Shown: positions 37,924 through 47,118 of the stretch, piece after piece | Layout: each line of letters starts with the position of its first letter | How positions within the stretch are numbered: the stretch's first letter is position 1 | Source: Brevibacterium sp. p3-SID960 | Lineage (GTDB): Bacteria; Actinomycetota; Actinomycetes; Actinomycetales; Brevibacteriaceae | Assembly: GCF_025144725.1 (NCBI RefSeq) | Contig: NZ_JALXKS010000004.1 | Coordinates: 1-64,000, forward strand | Length of the DNA: 64,000 nucleotides | Direction of reading: 5' to 3' | Notes under the pieces: model-generated | Databases searched by the model: none | What the model was told of the DNA's origin: nothing | The model's input: the letters and a program-made list of their open reading frames with translations, nothing else | Program-made: the position numbers and the translations under genes

Positions 37924-38922
37924 TCAGCGGTCCGTGGCGACGATGCTGTAACCGGCCTTGTCCGAGGACACGTCCCCGCTCACGCCCGCCTTGAGCGCGG
38001 GGCGGCCGAAGTAGATCGCATAGGCGAAGATCGCCGCCGTCAGCAGGATCCCGGAGCCCATGCGGATGACGTTGGGCAGCTCGGAAGGGGTGATGAAGCC
38101 CTCGATGAGCCCGGAGAAGAACAGATAGATGATGAGGCCGAGGCCGACGGTGATGGTCGTGCGGGCTTCCCGCGCCAAGCGGGTGCGCCGCAGCTCCGGA
38201 CCGGGGACGACCCAGGCGACGCAGATGCGCAGGCCCGCGGCGGCGGCGATGAGGATGCCGGTGATCTCGGGGATGCCGTGGGGCAGGATGTAGTAGAAGA
38301 AGTCCCCGCTCTTGTCGAACTCGAACATGATCGCCCCGGAGATGCCGACGTTGACGGCGTTGACGATGAGCCCGAAGATGACGTAGATCCCGGTGATGCC
38401 CAGGGCCACCCACTGCAGCGCGATCCAGGCGTTGTTCGTCCACACGCCGACGGCGAAGACCTCGTTGCGGTGTTCGAAGTAGTACTCCTTGAAGTCGCGT
38501 TCGGCCAGCTGGCGGCGCATCTCGTCACTGCCGAGCGCCGGCAGCACGCCGGGTGTGTGGTAGGCCCAGAGGGTCGTGAGCACGGAGATGCCGACGAAGA
38601 ACACGAAGGTGAAGACGAAGAACCAGCGCAGCCGGTACAGCGCCGCCGGCAGCGAGATGGTGAAGAACCGCCCGAGCGCCCCGCCTGCGCCGGTCGGCAC
38701 GCTCGTGAGCTGGGTGCGCGAGCGGTGCACGATGTTCGACAGTCGCACCGAGATCTCCGAGTCCGGGGCAACCGTCTGGATACGCGAGAGGTCCTTCGAC
38801 GCCGCCCGGTACAGCCGCAGGAACTCCTCGGCCTCATGGGGATTGAGGACATTCTTCTTCGCCAAGCGCGATAGGCGCTCCCATTCGCCAGCGTGGCGTT
38901 CGGCGACGAGTGCGGGGTCCAT
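37924..38922 (-). CDS. Stage II sporulation M (SpoIIM)-like membrane protein
   Basis: The 332-residue protein has a cytosolic helical N-terminus (about residues 1-95) and about five to six membrane helices. It carries the SpoIIM family signature around ILPHGIPEITGILIA. In sporulating Firmicutes SpoIIM acts in forespore engulfment; in actinobacteria (compare Rv3694c) the homologue sits in the MoxR cluster with unknown function. The ATG at 38922 (MDPALVAERHAGEW) is the family-like start; sequence further upstream is unlike protein. Confidence 0.9.
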   Translation of the reverse strand: MDPALVAERHAGEWERLSRLAKKNVLNPHEAEEFLRLYRAASKDLSRIQTVAPDSEISVRLSNIVHRSRTQLTSVPTGAGGALGRFFTISLPAALYRLRWFFVFTFVFFVGISVLTTLWAYHTPGVLPALGSDEMRRQLAERDFKEYYFEHRNEVFAVGVWTNNAWIALQWVALGITGIYVIFGLIVNAVNVGISGAIMFEFDKSGDFFYYILPHGIPEITGILIAAAAGLRICVAWVVPGPELRRTRLAREARTTITVGLGLIIYLFFSGLIEGFITPSELPNVIRMGSGILLTAAIFAYAIYFGRPALKAGVSGDVSSDKAGYSIVATDR

Positions 38923-39095
38923 AGGATCCCAGCATAACCGCAAGTGAGGGGTGCCTCCGGCGGGCGTGCCGCAGGCCGTGCCCGAGGTGGGGGTTGAGTT
39001 CGATGGGTGGGTTGTCCGTGGCTGCTGGCAGACTGGAACCAGAACCACGGCAGGCACATGTTTATGTGAGTTGCATGTGAACACAGTCGAAACTA

Positions 39096-39125
39096 TTGTC
39101 ACATCATATCGAACACGCCTAGACT
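39096..39125 (+). promoter_or_regulatory. Probable sigma-A promoter of the DUF222/HNH gene
   Basis: TTGTCA (39096-39101) and TAGACT (39120-39125) are separated by 18 bases and lie 43 bases before the ATG at 39169. The surrounding DNA (39055-39130) is unusually AT-rich for this window and includes a small inverted repeat CACATgtttATGTG. Confidence 0.6.
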
Positions 39126-39168
39126 TGAAACCAGAAAGATCGCGGTAGATCACAAGGAGGTGACCACG

Positions 39169-40860
39169 ATGCTCGTCGAAGACCAGGTCATCACACCCCG
39201 CCGCAACGACACGGTGGCCGATACCTCTGACTTCGCTGACTGCCTCTACCGGCTCAGATCCACCCACCAGGGCATCGACCACCAGCGGATGACAGGGCTG
39301 GGGTGCCTCTTCGATGCCTTCCTCGCCCGCATCGCCTCTGACTCACACGAGGACGTGACAATCCAGGTCGATGCGGTGCGTGAACTCGCTGCCGATCCCC
39401 GCGCGCTGGGACGGACGGATCGTGACGGCACGGATTACCGGAACGAAGCCCAGCAGCGCCGGGATGCCTACGCGTGGCTTGTCGAACGGACTTCGTCGAC
39501 GTCGCTGATGCACATGGCAGACGCCCTCGACACCACCGTCAAACAGGTCCGGTCACGTGTACAGACTGCTGCGGCAGGGCTTGTCGGGCTGCCCGAGTTC
39601 ACCTCCCAAGCCCGTGCCGGGGTGATCGGCTATGACAGGTATCTTCACGGGGCGACACGCGCTGCGAGCCTGGAGCCTGAGTATCTGGCGGACTTCGATG
39701 CCGGACTGGCACGGATCCGGGTATCGGATATGACGGCTTTCAAACGTGCTGTCACCCAACTGATTTCCACTCTTGTCACGCGTGAACAACGAACCAGGCA
39801 GGTCCGGGATCGTCGCACTGTGGAGACCTATTACGAACCCCACGGACTCGGGATCCTCATCGCTCGCGGACCATCTCATCAGATCGCTCTCTTAGAAGCA
39901 CGGCTGGCCGGCATGGCACGCTCGGTGATCAAAGGACTCGGGCAGCCGCTCGGAGTACCTGAGAATCATGAGATCGTCGACCAGCGGGGCATGGGTGAGC
40001 TGATGTTCGACTTCCTCACCGGCAGCCAACCCGCAGGCACACTGACCACCAAGCCTGTCGACGGTGACTCCACCCCAGGCCGGGTCGGTGACTCCACCCC
40101 AGGCCGGGTCGGTGACTCCACCCCAGGCCGGGTCGGTGACTCCACCCCAGGCCGGGTCGGTGACTCCACCCCAGGCGGGCTCGATGGATGCATTGTAGAA
40201 GCGGCGAACCCCGCAGGCATCGATGTCGATGCCACCGCTGAGAAGATCGCCGATACGCTTGCCGAAACAGGTGTCCAGTGCCCCGTCGATGGCCAGTGGC
40301 TCAAACGCCAAGCCCGCATCACCATCACCGTCCCAGCACTCACCCTCCTCGATGAGAACACCGGCGAAGACGATGACGCTCGTGTGCCGGGGATGGTCAA
40401 CGGCCACCCCATCGCACCCGAGACCGCCCGGCAGCTCACCGGAACGGGCCATTCGACGCTCTACCGGATCCTGACCGACCCGGCCGATGGCACTGTCCTC
40501 GATCACGCAGCTGAGACGTACACGATCCCGGAGAAGATGCGGATCGCGCTGGTAGAGAAATGGCAGTACTGCACACTGCCTGGCTGTGACCGGTCAGCTG
40601 TCAAAGCAGAACTGGACCATATTGAGCCGTTCAACCACGAAAACCCCAAAGACGGCGGACCCACCAGTATGGGGAATCTTCACCCGCTGTGCCGGGAGCA
40701 CCACCAGATGAAAACAGACGACAGACTCAGAGTCACCCGCCACCCAGAGACCGGGATGCTGACCTGGATGCTGCCCGGCGGCCACCAACTGACAGCCAGA
40801 CCACCTTCGAATCCCATCGGGCAGGCGCACGCCGAGCAGCTGCTCAATCTCACGACCTAG
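39169..40860 (+). CDS. DUF222/HNH endonuclease family protein
   Basis: The 563-residue protein has the DUF222 (13E12-repeat-like) region over about residues 20-280 and a C-terminal HNH nuclease (about 475-545): CTLPGCDR, AELDHIEPF and LHPLCREHHQ supply the Cys and His residues. Such genes are present in many copies in some actinobacteria and behave like mobile or multicopy elements; their biological role is unknown. A strong ribosome binding site (AAGGAGG) fixes ATG 39169; a GTG nine bases upstream is too close. Residues about 299-338 are five 8-residue repeats. It interrupts the usual SpoIIM-RDD adjacency and has its own promoter. Confidence 0.9.
   Translation: MLVEDQVITPRRNDTVADTSDFADCLYRLRSTHQGIDHQRMTGLGCLFDAFLARIASDSHEDVTIQVDAVRELAADPRALGRTDRDGTDYRNEAQQRRDAYAWLVERTSSTSLMHMADALDTTVKQVRSRVQTAAAGLVGLPEFTSQARAGVIGYDRYLHGATRAASLEPEYLADFDAGLARIRVSDMTAFKRAVTQLISTLVTREQRTRQVRDRRTVETYYEPHGLGILIARGPSHQIALLEARLAGMARSVIKGLGQPLGVPENHEIVDQRGMGELMFDFLTGSQPAGTLTTKPVDGDSTPGRVGDSTPGRVGDSTPGRVGDSTPGRVGDSTPGGLDGCIVEAANPAGIDVDATAEKIADTLAETGVQCPVDGQWLKRQARITITVPALTLLDENTGEDDDARVPGMVNGHPIAPETARQLTGTGHSTLYRILTDPADGTVLDHAAETYTIPEKMRIALVEKWQYCTLPGCDRSAVKAELDHIEPFNHENPKDGGPTSMGNLHPLCREHHQMKTDDRLRVTRHPETGMLTWMLPGGHQLTARPPSNPIGQAHAEQLLNLTT
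40063..40182 (+). repeat. Five tandem 24-bp units in the HNH gene
   Basis: Units beginning GGTGACTCCACCCCAGG start at 40063, 40087, 40111, 40135 and 40159. The first four are identical and the fifth differs at its end. They encode GDSTPGRV octapeptides between DUF222 and HNH regions. Confidence 0.95.
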
Positions 40861-41084
40861 ACCGCACCGCCACCGACGACCTAACCGAGACGGACGACCT
40901 GCCCGAAGCGACTTCTCGTCGTTTCTCTACCAGCGCTGCCTGCAGCACCACCGCAGTGACAGAACGATGTTTGACAACCACATAGTGCCCCGCCCCGTTC
41001 ATCTGCGCTCCCCGCAGCTGAATCTGCTGGCGGCTACCGGTCCGGTCACTGGCTGGGCGTGCCCACCTGTGTCAGGATGTTTGC

Positions 41085-42005
41085 GTGAGCTCACTTGTGA
41101 CCGGCGAGGCGATCGCCCTTGATATTCGTCCAGCGTCGCTGGCGATGCGCGCCGTGTCGTGTGCCATCGACTACGTCATCATCACGGCGCTCTACATCAC
41201 CGTCGTGATCTCGGCCTCATGGCTGTTGGATCAGCTCGCGATCAGCGAACCGCTCGTCTTCGAGACCGTGGTCCTCCTGCTGTCTGTCCTCTGTCTGCTC
41301 ATCGTCCCGTTCACCATTGAGATGCTGACCCGTGGCAGATCGATCGGAAAGCTCATCTGCGGTCTGCGGATCGTGCGGGACGACGGCGGAGCGATCAGCG
41401 CCCGGCACTCCTTCCTGCGCGCACTGCTCTACAGCTTCGAGATCTTCGGCACCGCTGCCGGACTCGCCGCACTCGTCGGCCTGCTCTCACCTCAGTCGAA
41501 ACGCCTCGGTGACTACCTGGCAGGCACGATTGCAGTCAATGAACGGGCGAAGATGCCGCCCATCGTCCAGATCCACGTGCCGCCACGACTCCGGGCCTGG
41601 GCGCGCAGCGCAGATATCTCTGCGATCCCCAACGGCCTGTACTACCGCGTCACCCAGTTCCTCATCTCAGCACACCTGCGCGAACCCGGGTCACGCTGGG
41701 ATCGTGCCGTTGAATTGGCCGAGGAACTCAACCCGTATGTCGCCCCTGCTCCTCCAGAGGGAACTCTGCCCGAGGAGTTTCTCGCAGCCGTCGTTGGGTG
41801 CACCCGCGCGGAACACTCCCGGCAGATGGAGAAGACCGCACGCACAGCCCAGCGTTTCCAGCAGCGTGTCGGACAGCTGCCCTTCGGCCTCTCACTTGAC
41901 GCCCCACGACGAGACACTCATCAGGCTGCCCCGGCAGCACCGACGGCAGAGGCTGGCCTCCAGCAGCGACCGGCCTCGTCCGTGTATTCGCAGATGACTC
42001 AGTAG
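41085..42005 (+). CDS. RDD family membrane protein
   Basis: The 306-residue protein carries an RDD domain over about residues 5-150: DIRPASLAMRAVSCAIDY with the Arg-Asp pattern, membrane helices at about 25-45, 55-80 and 110-135, and GRSIGKLICGLRIVRDD. The C-terminal half is cytosolic and disordered at the end. RDD proteins are probable transporters or exchangers of unknown substrate. It is the last gene of the MoxR-type cluster (compare Rv3695), separated from it by the HNH gene. The start is GTG. Confidence 0.9.
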   Translation: MSSLVTGEAIALDIRPASLAMRAVSCAIDYVIITALYITVVISASWLLDQLAISEPLVFETVVLLLSVLCLLIVPFTIEMLTRGRSIGKLICGLRIVRDDGGAISARHSFLRALLYSFEIFGTAAGLAALVGLLSPQSKRLGDYLAGTIAVNERAKMPPIVQIHVPPRLRAWARSADISAIPNGLYYRVTQFLISAHLREPGSRWDRAVELAEELNPYVAPAPPEGTLPEEFLAAVVGCTRAEHSRQMEKTARTAQRFQQRVGQLPFGLSLDAPRRDTHQAAPAAPTAEAGLQQRPASSVYSQMTQ

Positions 42006-42015
42006 CGGTGACGAC

Positions 42016-42026
<11 letters not shown>
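41996..42026. repeat. 14-bp direct duplication at the convergent RDD/sahH 3' ends
   Basis: GACTCAGTAGCGGT occurs at 41996 and 42013. Each copy holds a plus-strand TAG and a minus-strand TGA; the first supplies the RDD stop and the second the sahH stop. Confidence 0.85.
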
Positions 42027-43467
<1,441 letters not shown>

Positions 43468-43482
43468 AGGGGTTCCTCTCGG

Positions 43483-44916
43483 CTATCGGCGGATGAGTTC
43501 CAGAGCTGTGGACACAAGCTGATCGGTGCGCTCCTGCACCGGCGTCTCGCAGTTGAGGCGCACGAGCGGTTCGGTGTTCGACGGTCGGACGTTGCACCAC
43601 GCCTCGGGCATTTCGATCATCACCCCGTCGAGGTCATCGACCTGGCATTCGCCGAACACACCCTCGAAGGCGGCCTGCCGGATCCGGGCAAGGGCGGCCT
43701 CGGGGTCGTCGACGACGGAGTTGATCTCCCCGGAGGCGACATACGGGTTCCATTCGGCGACGAGTGCGCTCAGCGGCTGGGTCGTCTCGGCAAGTGCGGC
43801 GAGCACATGGCAGGCAGCCAGGATGCCGGAATCCGCGCCGTAGAAGTCACGGAAGTAGTAGTGCGCGGAGTGCTCGCAGGCGAAGACGGCATCATGCAGG
43901 CGCATGAGCTGCTTGATCCGCGAATGGCCCACCGGGGTGCGCACAGCCTGCCCGTCGGCCGCGGCGATCGCCTCGGGCACGGCGCGTGAGGTGATGAGGT
44001 TGTGCAGCACGACGGGCATCGCTTCGCCGCGCTGCGCACGAGCCCGGTTGATCTCGCGGACGGCCACAAGCGCACCGATCGCAGACGCTGAGACCGCCTC
44101 GCCGTGTTCGTCGATGAAGAAGCATCGGTCGGCATCGCCGTCGAAGGCCAGACCCAGGTCGGCGTCGTGGCCGACGACTGCGGCCTGCACATCGCGCAGG
44201 TTCGCCGGGTCAAGCGGGTTCGCCTCGTGGTTGGGGAAGGTGCCGTCGAGTTCCGTGTAGAGCCCGATGACATCGATCGGTGTCGCCGCCAGCCCAGCTC
44301 CGGTGCCGAACACCTCGGGCAGCAGCTTGCCAGCCATCCCGTTGCCGCAGTCGGCGACGATCCGCAGCGGCCGGTCGATCGCCTCAATCCCGGTGAGCGA
44401 CCGGATCCGGCGGGCGAAGGCCTCAGCGAGTTCGCTGGCGGCCGTGCCCGAGGCGGTGGGTGTCTGCTCGGTCGTCTCGCCTGGGTGCTCGGGCGCTTCG
44501 AGGGCGAGCAGGCGGATGGCGTCGAGTCCGGAATCACGGGAGATCCCGGCGGCGGCCGGGCCGCAGATCTTGATGCCGTTCCAGTCAGCAGGATTGTGAC
44601 TCGCCGTGACCATGAGGCCAGGGGCATTCCAGTGCCCGGAGGCGAAGTACAGCTGGTCCGTCGACGTCATGCCCAGCCGTGTGGCCTCGAACCCGGCGGC
44701 TTCGACCCCGGCTGCCAGCGCCTCGGCGAACCGCGGGGAGTCCGGGCGCATATCGCAGCCGATCACGACCCGGCTGCTGCCGTGCTCGCGGTGCATGACG
44801 TGAGCTGTCGCCCAGCCGATGGCGAAGACGACGTCTTCGTCGAGGTCGACGCCGATCCGGCCACGGATGTCGTAGGCCTTGACGGCGCGCGAAAGCTGTG
44901 CGGCTCGGGTCGTCAT
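43483..44916 (-). CDS. manB: Phosphomannomutase/phosphoglucomutase
   Basis: The 477-residue enzyme interconverts hexose 6- and 1-phosphates, probably mannose-6-P to mannose-1-P for GDP-mannose and glycan synthesis. The phosphoserine motif TASHNP lies near residue 104, the metal loop DGDADRC in the middle, and the phosphate-binding RPSNTEP near the C-terminus. The ATG overlaps the DUF3499 stop (ATGA). It forms a pathway with manA at 54546. A Pro/Thr/Ser insertion after about residue 145 carries an exact copy of the dispersed motif (44443-44457). Confidence 0.95.
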   Translation of the reverse strand: MTTRAAQLSRAVKAYDIRGRIGVDLDEDVVFAIGWATAHVMHREHGSSRVVIGCDMRPDSPRFAEALAAGVEAAGFEATRLGMTSTDQLYFASGHWNAPGLMVTASHNPADWNGIKICGPAAAGISRDSGLDAIRLLALEAPEHPGETTEQTPTASGTAASELAEAFARRIRSLTGIEAIDRPLRIVADCGNGMAGKLLPEVFGTGAGLAATPIDVIGLYTELDGTFPNHEANPLDPANLRDVQAAVVGHDADLGLAFDGDADRCFFIDEHGEAVSASAIGALVAVREINRARAQRGEAMPVVLHNLITSRAVPEAIAAADGQAVRTPVGHSRIKQLMRLHDAVFACEHSAHYYFRDFYGADSGILAACHVLAALAETTQPLSALVAEWNPYVASGEINSVVDDPEAALARIRQAAFEGVFGECQVDDLDGVMIEMPEAWCNVRPSNTEPLVRLNCETPVQERTDQLVSTALELIRR

Positions 44917-45248
44917 CAGTCTCCGTTTCCGATCACACGCAGATGCCCGTGGGTGCGCCCCTCGGGCTCCGGCTTGGGTTTGGCGGCCTCGCGCACGGCG
45001 TCGGCGATCGCAAGCAGGTCATCGCGGCTGCGCTCCGGGGTCTCCTCCCCCTGCCCGAGGCGGATGAGCTGCCAGCCGACGGGTGCGGTCAGCCTCTCGG
45101 CGTGCATGCTGCACAGATCGTGGGCTCCCGGCTGGGCGTGCATGGACAGCGGACCGATGACAATACACGCATCAGCGTGGACGTATGTCAGCGTCCACGC
45201 TGCTGAACGGTTGCAGTTCATCTTCGAGCACAGTCTCACTCCAGGCAC
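44916..45248 (-). CDS. DUF3499 family protein
   Basis: The 110-residue protein has a Cys-rich N-terminus (RLCSKMNCNRSA, later CSMHAER), which looks like a small zinc site, and a basic C-terminus. It is the DUF3499 family, conserved beside whiB2 and manB in actinobacteria (compare Rv3258c). The function is unknown. The first GTG (45248) lies 7 bases after a TAGACT box, so the mRNA may be leaderless. It overlaps manB by 1-4 bp. Confidence 0.88.
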   Translation of the reverse strand: MPGVRLCSKMNCNRSAAWTLTYVHADACIVIGPLSMHAQPGAHDLCSMHAERLTAPVGWQLIRLGQGEETPERSRDDLLAIADAVREAAKPKPEPEGRTHGHLRVIGNGD

Positions 45249-45254
45249 GCCACG

Positions 45255-45267
45255 AGTCTAATACAAT
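45255..45267. promoter_or_regulatory. Overlapping divergent -10 boxes, probably leaderless in both directions
   Basis: AGTCTAATACAAT spans the 25-bp gap between the DUF3499 gene and the zincin-like gene. Read on the minus strand, TAGACT (45260-45255) lies 6 bases before the GTG at 45248. Read on the plus strand, TACAAT (45262-45267) lies 6 bases before the ATG at 45274. Both transcripts would start at about the first codon. Confidence 0.55.
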
Positions 45268-45273
45268 CGCGGT

Positions 45274-45660
45274 ATGCCAGCCCGCCGCCTCCCCCGGGAC
45301 CGTCACGGCCGTGGCGTGCGCGGTGAGCTGTTCCTCGCCGAGGTGCCGGCCAAGCGCACCCGCGCCCAGCGCTTCGCCGCGCTGGCCGCCCGCATCTTCG
45401 AGCAGATCCGGCTGCGCGCCGACGGCGATCTCTCCGAGGTGCGCCTGGCTGTCGACCAGGTCCCGCCGCCGGCGCGCCAGGTGGAGCTCGGCCGGGTGTT
45501 TCCGGCTCGGCGCGACCGCCCGGCCACGATCGTCATCTACCGGCTGCCGGTCGTCAGCCGGTGCCAGGACTTCGAGGAGCTCAACGAACTCGTCGCCGAG
45601 GTGCTCGCCGAGCAGGCCTCAGTGCTGTGCGGCCGCCACCCCGACGATCTGCTGCCCTGA
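45274..45660 (+). CDS. Small zincin-like metallopeptidase-family protein (Rv3259 type)
   Basis: The 128-residue protein matches the short metallopeptidase family (PF06262-like) found divergent from DUF3499 in actinobacteria. A basic RRLPRDRHGRG start, a central VRLAVDQVPP and a terminal LAEQASVLCGRHPDDLLP helix are visible. The HExxH zinc motif is not present (the aligned helix reads AEVLAEQ), as in Rv3259, so protease activity is doubtful. A TACAAT box at 6 bases before the ATG suggests a leaderless transcript. Confidence 0.82.
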   Translation: MPARRLPRDRHGRGVRGELFLAEVPAKRTRAQRFAALAARIFEQIRLRADGDLSEVRLAVDQVPPPARQVELGRVFPARRDRPATIVIYRLPVVSRCQDFEELNELVAEVLAEQASVLCGRHPDDLLP

Positions 45661-45663
45661 CGT

Positions 45664-47118
45664 TCAGTCCGTCAGCCGGATGTTGCGATAGCCGATGCCC
45701 GACGGCGCATCGGGCACGGTCAGCGCGCTGATGCCCCGACCGGTCAGGGCCACACCGGCGGCGAAGGCGCTGACATCGGCAGGCGTTTCGATGATGACCG
45801 CAGCGGTGTCGTCGCCGAGCAGCTCGGCGGGGTTGACCTCGGTGGCCCGGTCGCCGGACAGGTCGACAGGGAACTGCCCGGTCGCTGAGCCGTCACTGCG
45901 CAGGCCAACGACCCCGAGCGTGCCCTCACCGGGGCCGAACAGCATCGTCGCATCGATGTCCTCAGGCAGCATGAGCAGCTGGCGCGAGTTCAGCTTGTCA
46001 ACCGCTGGGAACACCGCGAAGTCGGTCCCGCCGTCCCCGTCGCGGGTGACCTCGACAGCGGCAGTGACCCGATCATCTGCGGTGATCGTCAGGGCTGCCG
46101 GCGGGATCTCGCCGATGTCGAGGGTGACGGTGCCGAGTGCCGGGATCGAGGTGCCCGAACGGGCCAGGTCGACCGGCCCGTCGACTCCGGCGGCGCTGAC
46201 ATCGACGCTGACGGGCTCACCGTTCGGGTTGCTCAACCGCAGCCGCGCAGGTCCCCCGGCGGCGACGGGCACGGAGACCTCGCGCGCCGGATCTGCCACC
46301 GGCCCGCTCATCTCAATGCCCTCAGCGGTGAGCCCGGAGCGCTTCGCATGCTGCAGGACCGCGCCGATGAGGCCGCCGTCAGCGCTCACCGTCAGGCCCA
46401 CCTCGGGCTCCTCGGCTGCGATCGCACCGAGCTGGATGACCCGCTGCTCGCGCGGCTCCAGGCTCACTGTCGTATCCCCGCCGATGTCGATCGGACCATG
46501 CGCGCCGGTCGCCTCAGTCGTCACAGTGATCGTCGTCTCACCCGGGTTGGTGAGCACGAGGCGCACATCGTCGGTCGCTGAAGCCCCGGAGGTGGCGAAC
46601 CGGGCGTGGGTGACCGGGCGAACGCAGTCGAGGGCGGCAACCCCGGCCCAGTCGCCGTCATCGGCGCGGGTCACCTGCACCGCCGAGACGAGGGCGGGGT
46701 TCTCTCCCTCGGCCACCCCGGTGACCGTCGTCGGGTCCTGCTGCTCGTCGGAGCCGGAGACGAATCCGTTCGTCGTCCCGACCGTGAAGTTGTCCTCGCC
46801 GCCGAGCGTCCGGGATTCGACCCCGGCGGCCAGGATCGTCGAGTCCGGGGCCTGGGTCAGCGCCGAGGCAGCGCGCACGGTCGGCGTCGGCACGTCGCTG
46901 GTCTGGAACTCCTCATCGGTGCCGGCGGCATCGTCTTCGGTGTGCAGCGGCCCGGGGCACATCGACACGGTATCGGTGGCCGGCAGTCGCACCTGCTCGG
47001 CACCCCGCGGCACGGATCCGCCGGCCAGCGGCTGCAGGTATCCGGTCACCGCGATCATCAGCCCCGGCAGCGCGATCGCGGTGAAGGTGAGCACGGAGCG
47101 CAGGTTGCGGCGGTTCAT
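45664..47118 (-). CDS. DUF5719 family membrane-anchored protein
   Basis: The 484-residue product has one N-terminal helix (about residues 10-30) and a large extracytoplasmic beta-rich region, with CPGPL near residue 54 as in DUF5719 proteins. It is the last gene of the whiB2-GT2-DUF5719 operon, overlapping the glycosyltransferase gene by 4 bp (ATGA). It probably assists or modifies the glycan made by its partner. The function is not established. Confidence 0.85.
   Translation of the reverse strand: MNRRNLRSVLTFTAIALPGLMIAVTGYLQPLAGGSVPRGAEQVRLPATDTVSMCPGPLHTEDDAAGTDEEFQTSDVPTPTVRAASALTQAPDSTILAAGVESRTLGGEDNFTVGTTNGFVSGSDEQQDPTTVTGVAEGENPALVSAVQVTRADDGDWAGVAALDCVRPVTHARFATSGASATDDVRLVLTNPGETTITVTTEATGAHGPIDIGGDTTVSLEPREQRVIQLGAIAAEEPEVGLTVSADGGLIGAVLQHAKRSGLTAEGIEMSGPVADPAREVSVPVAAGGPARLRLSNPNGEPVSVDVSAAGVDGPVDLARSGTSIPALGTVTLDIGEIPPAALTITADDRVTAAVEVTRDGDGGTDFAVFPAVDKLNSRQLLMLPEDIDATMLFGPGEGTLGVVGLRSDGSATGQFPVDLSGDRATEVNPAELLGDDTAAVIIETPADVSAFAAGVALTGRGISALTVPDAPSGIGYRNIRLTD

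Noticed and set aside
40861..41084. Extra small gene or terminator between the HNH gene and the RDD gene
   Set aside because: No frame with a good ribosome binding site and no convincing stem-loop were found.
43468..43482. SAH riboswitch before sahH
   Set aside because: The gap to manB is only 15 bp, too short for a riboswitch.
45274..45660. Active zinc protease
   Set aside because: The HExxH motif of the family is not present in this short member, so only the fold family is called.
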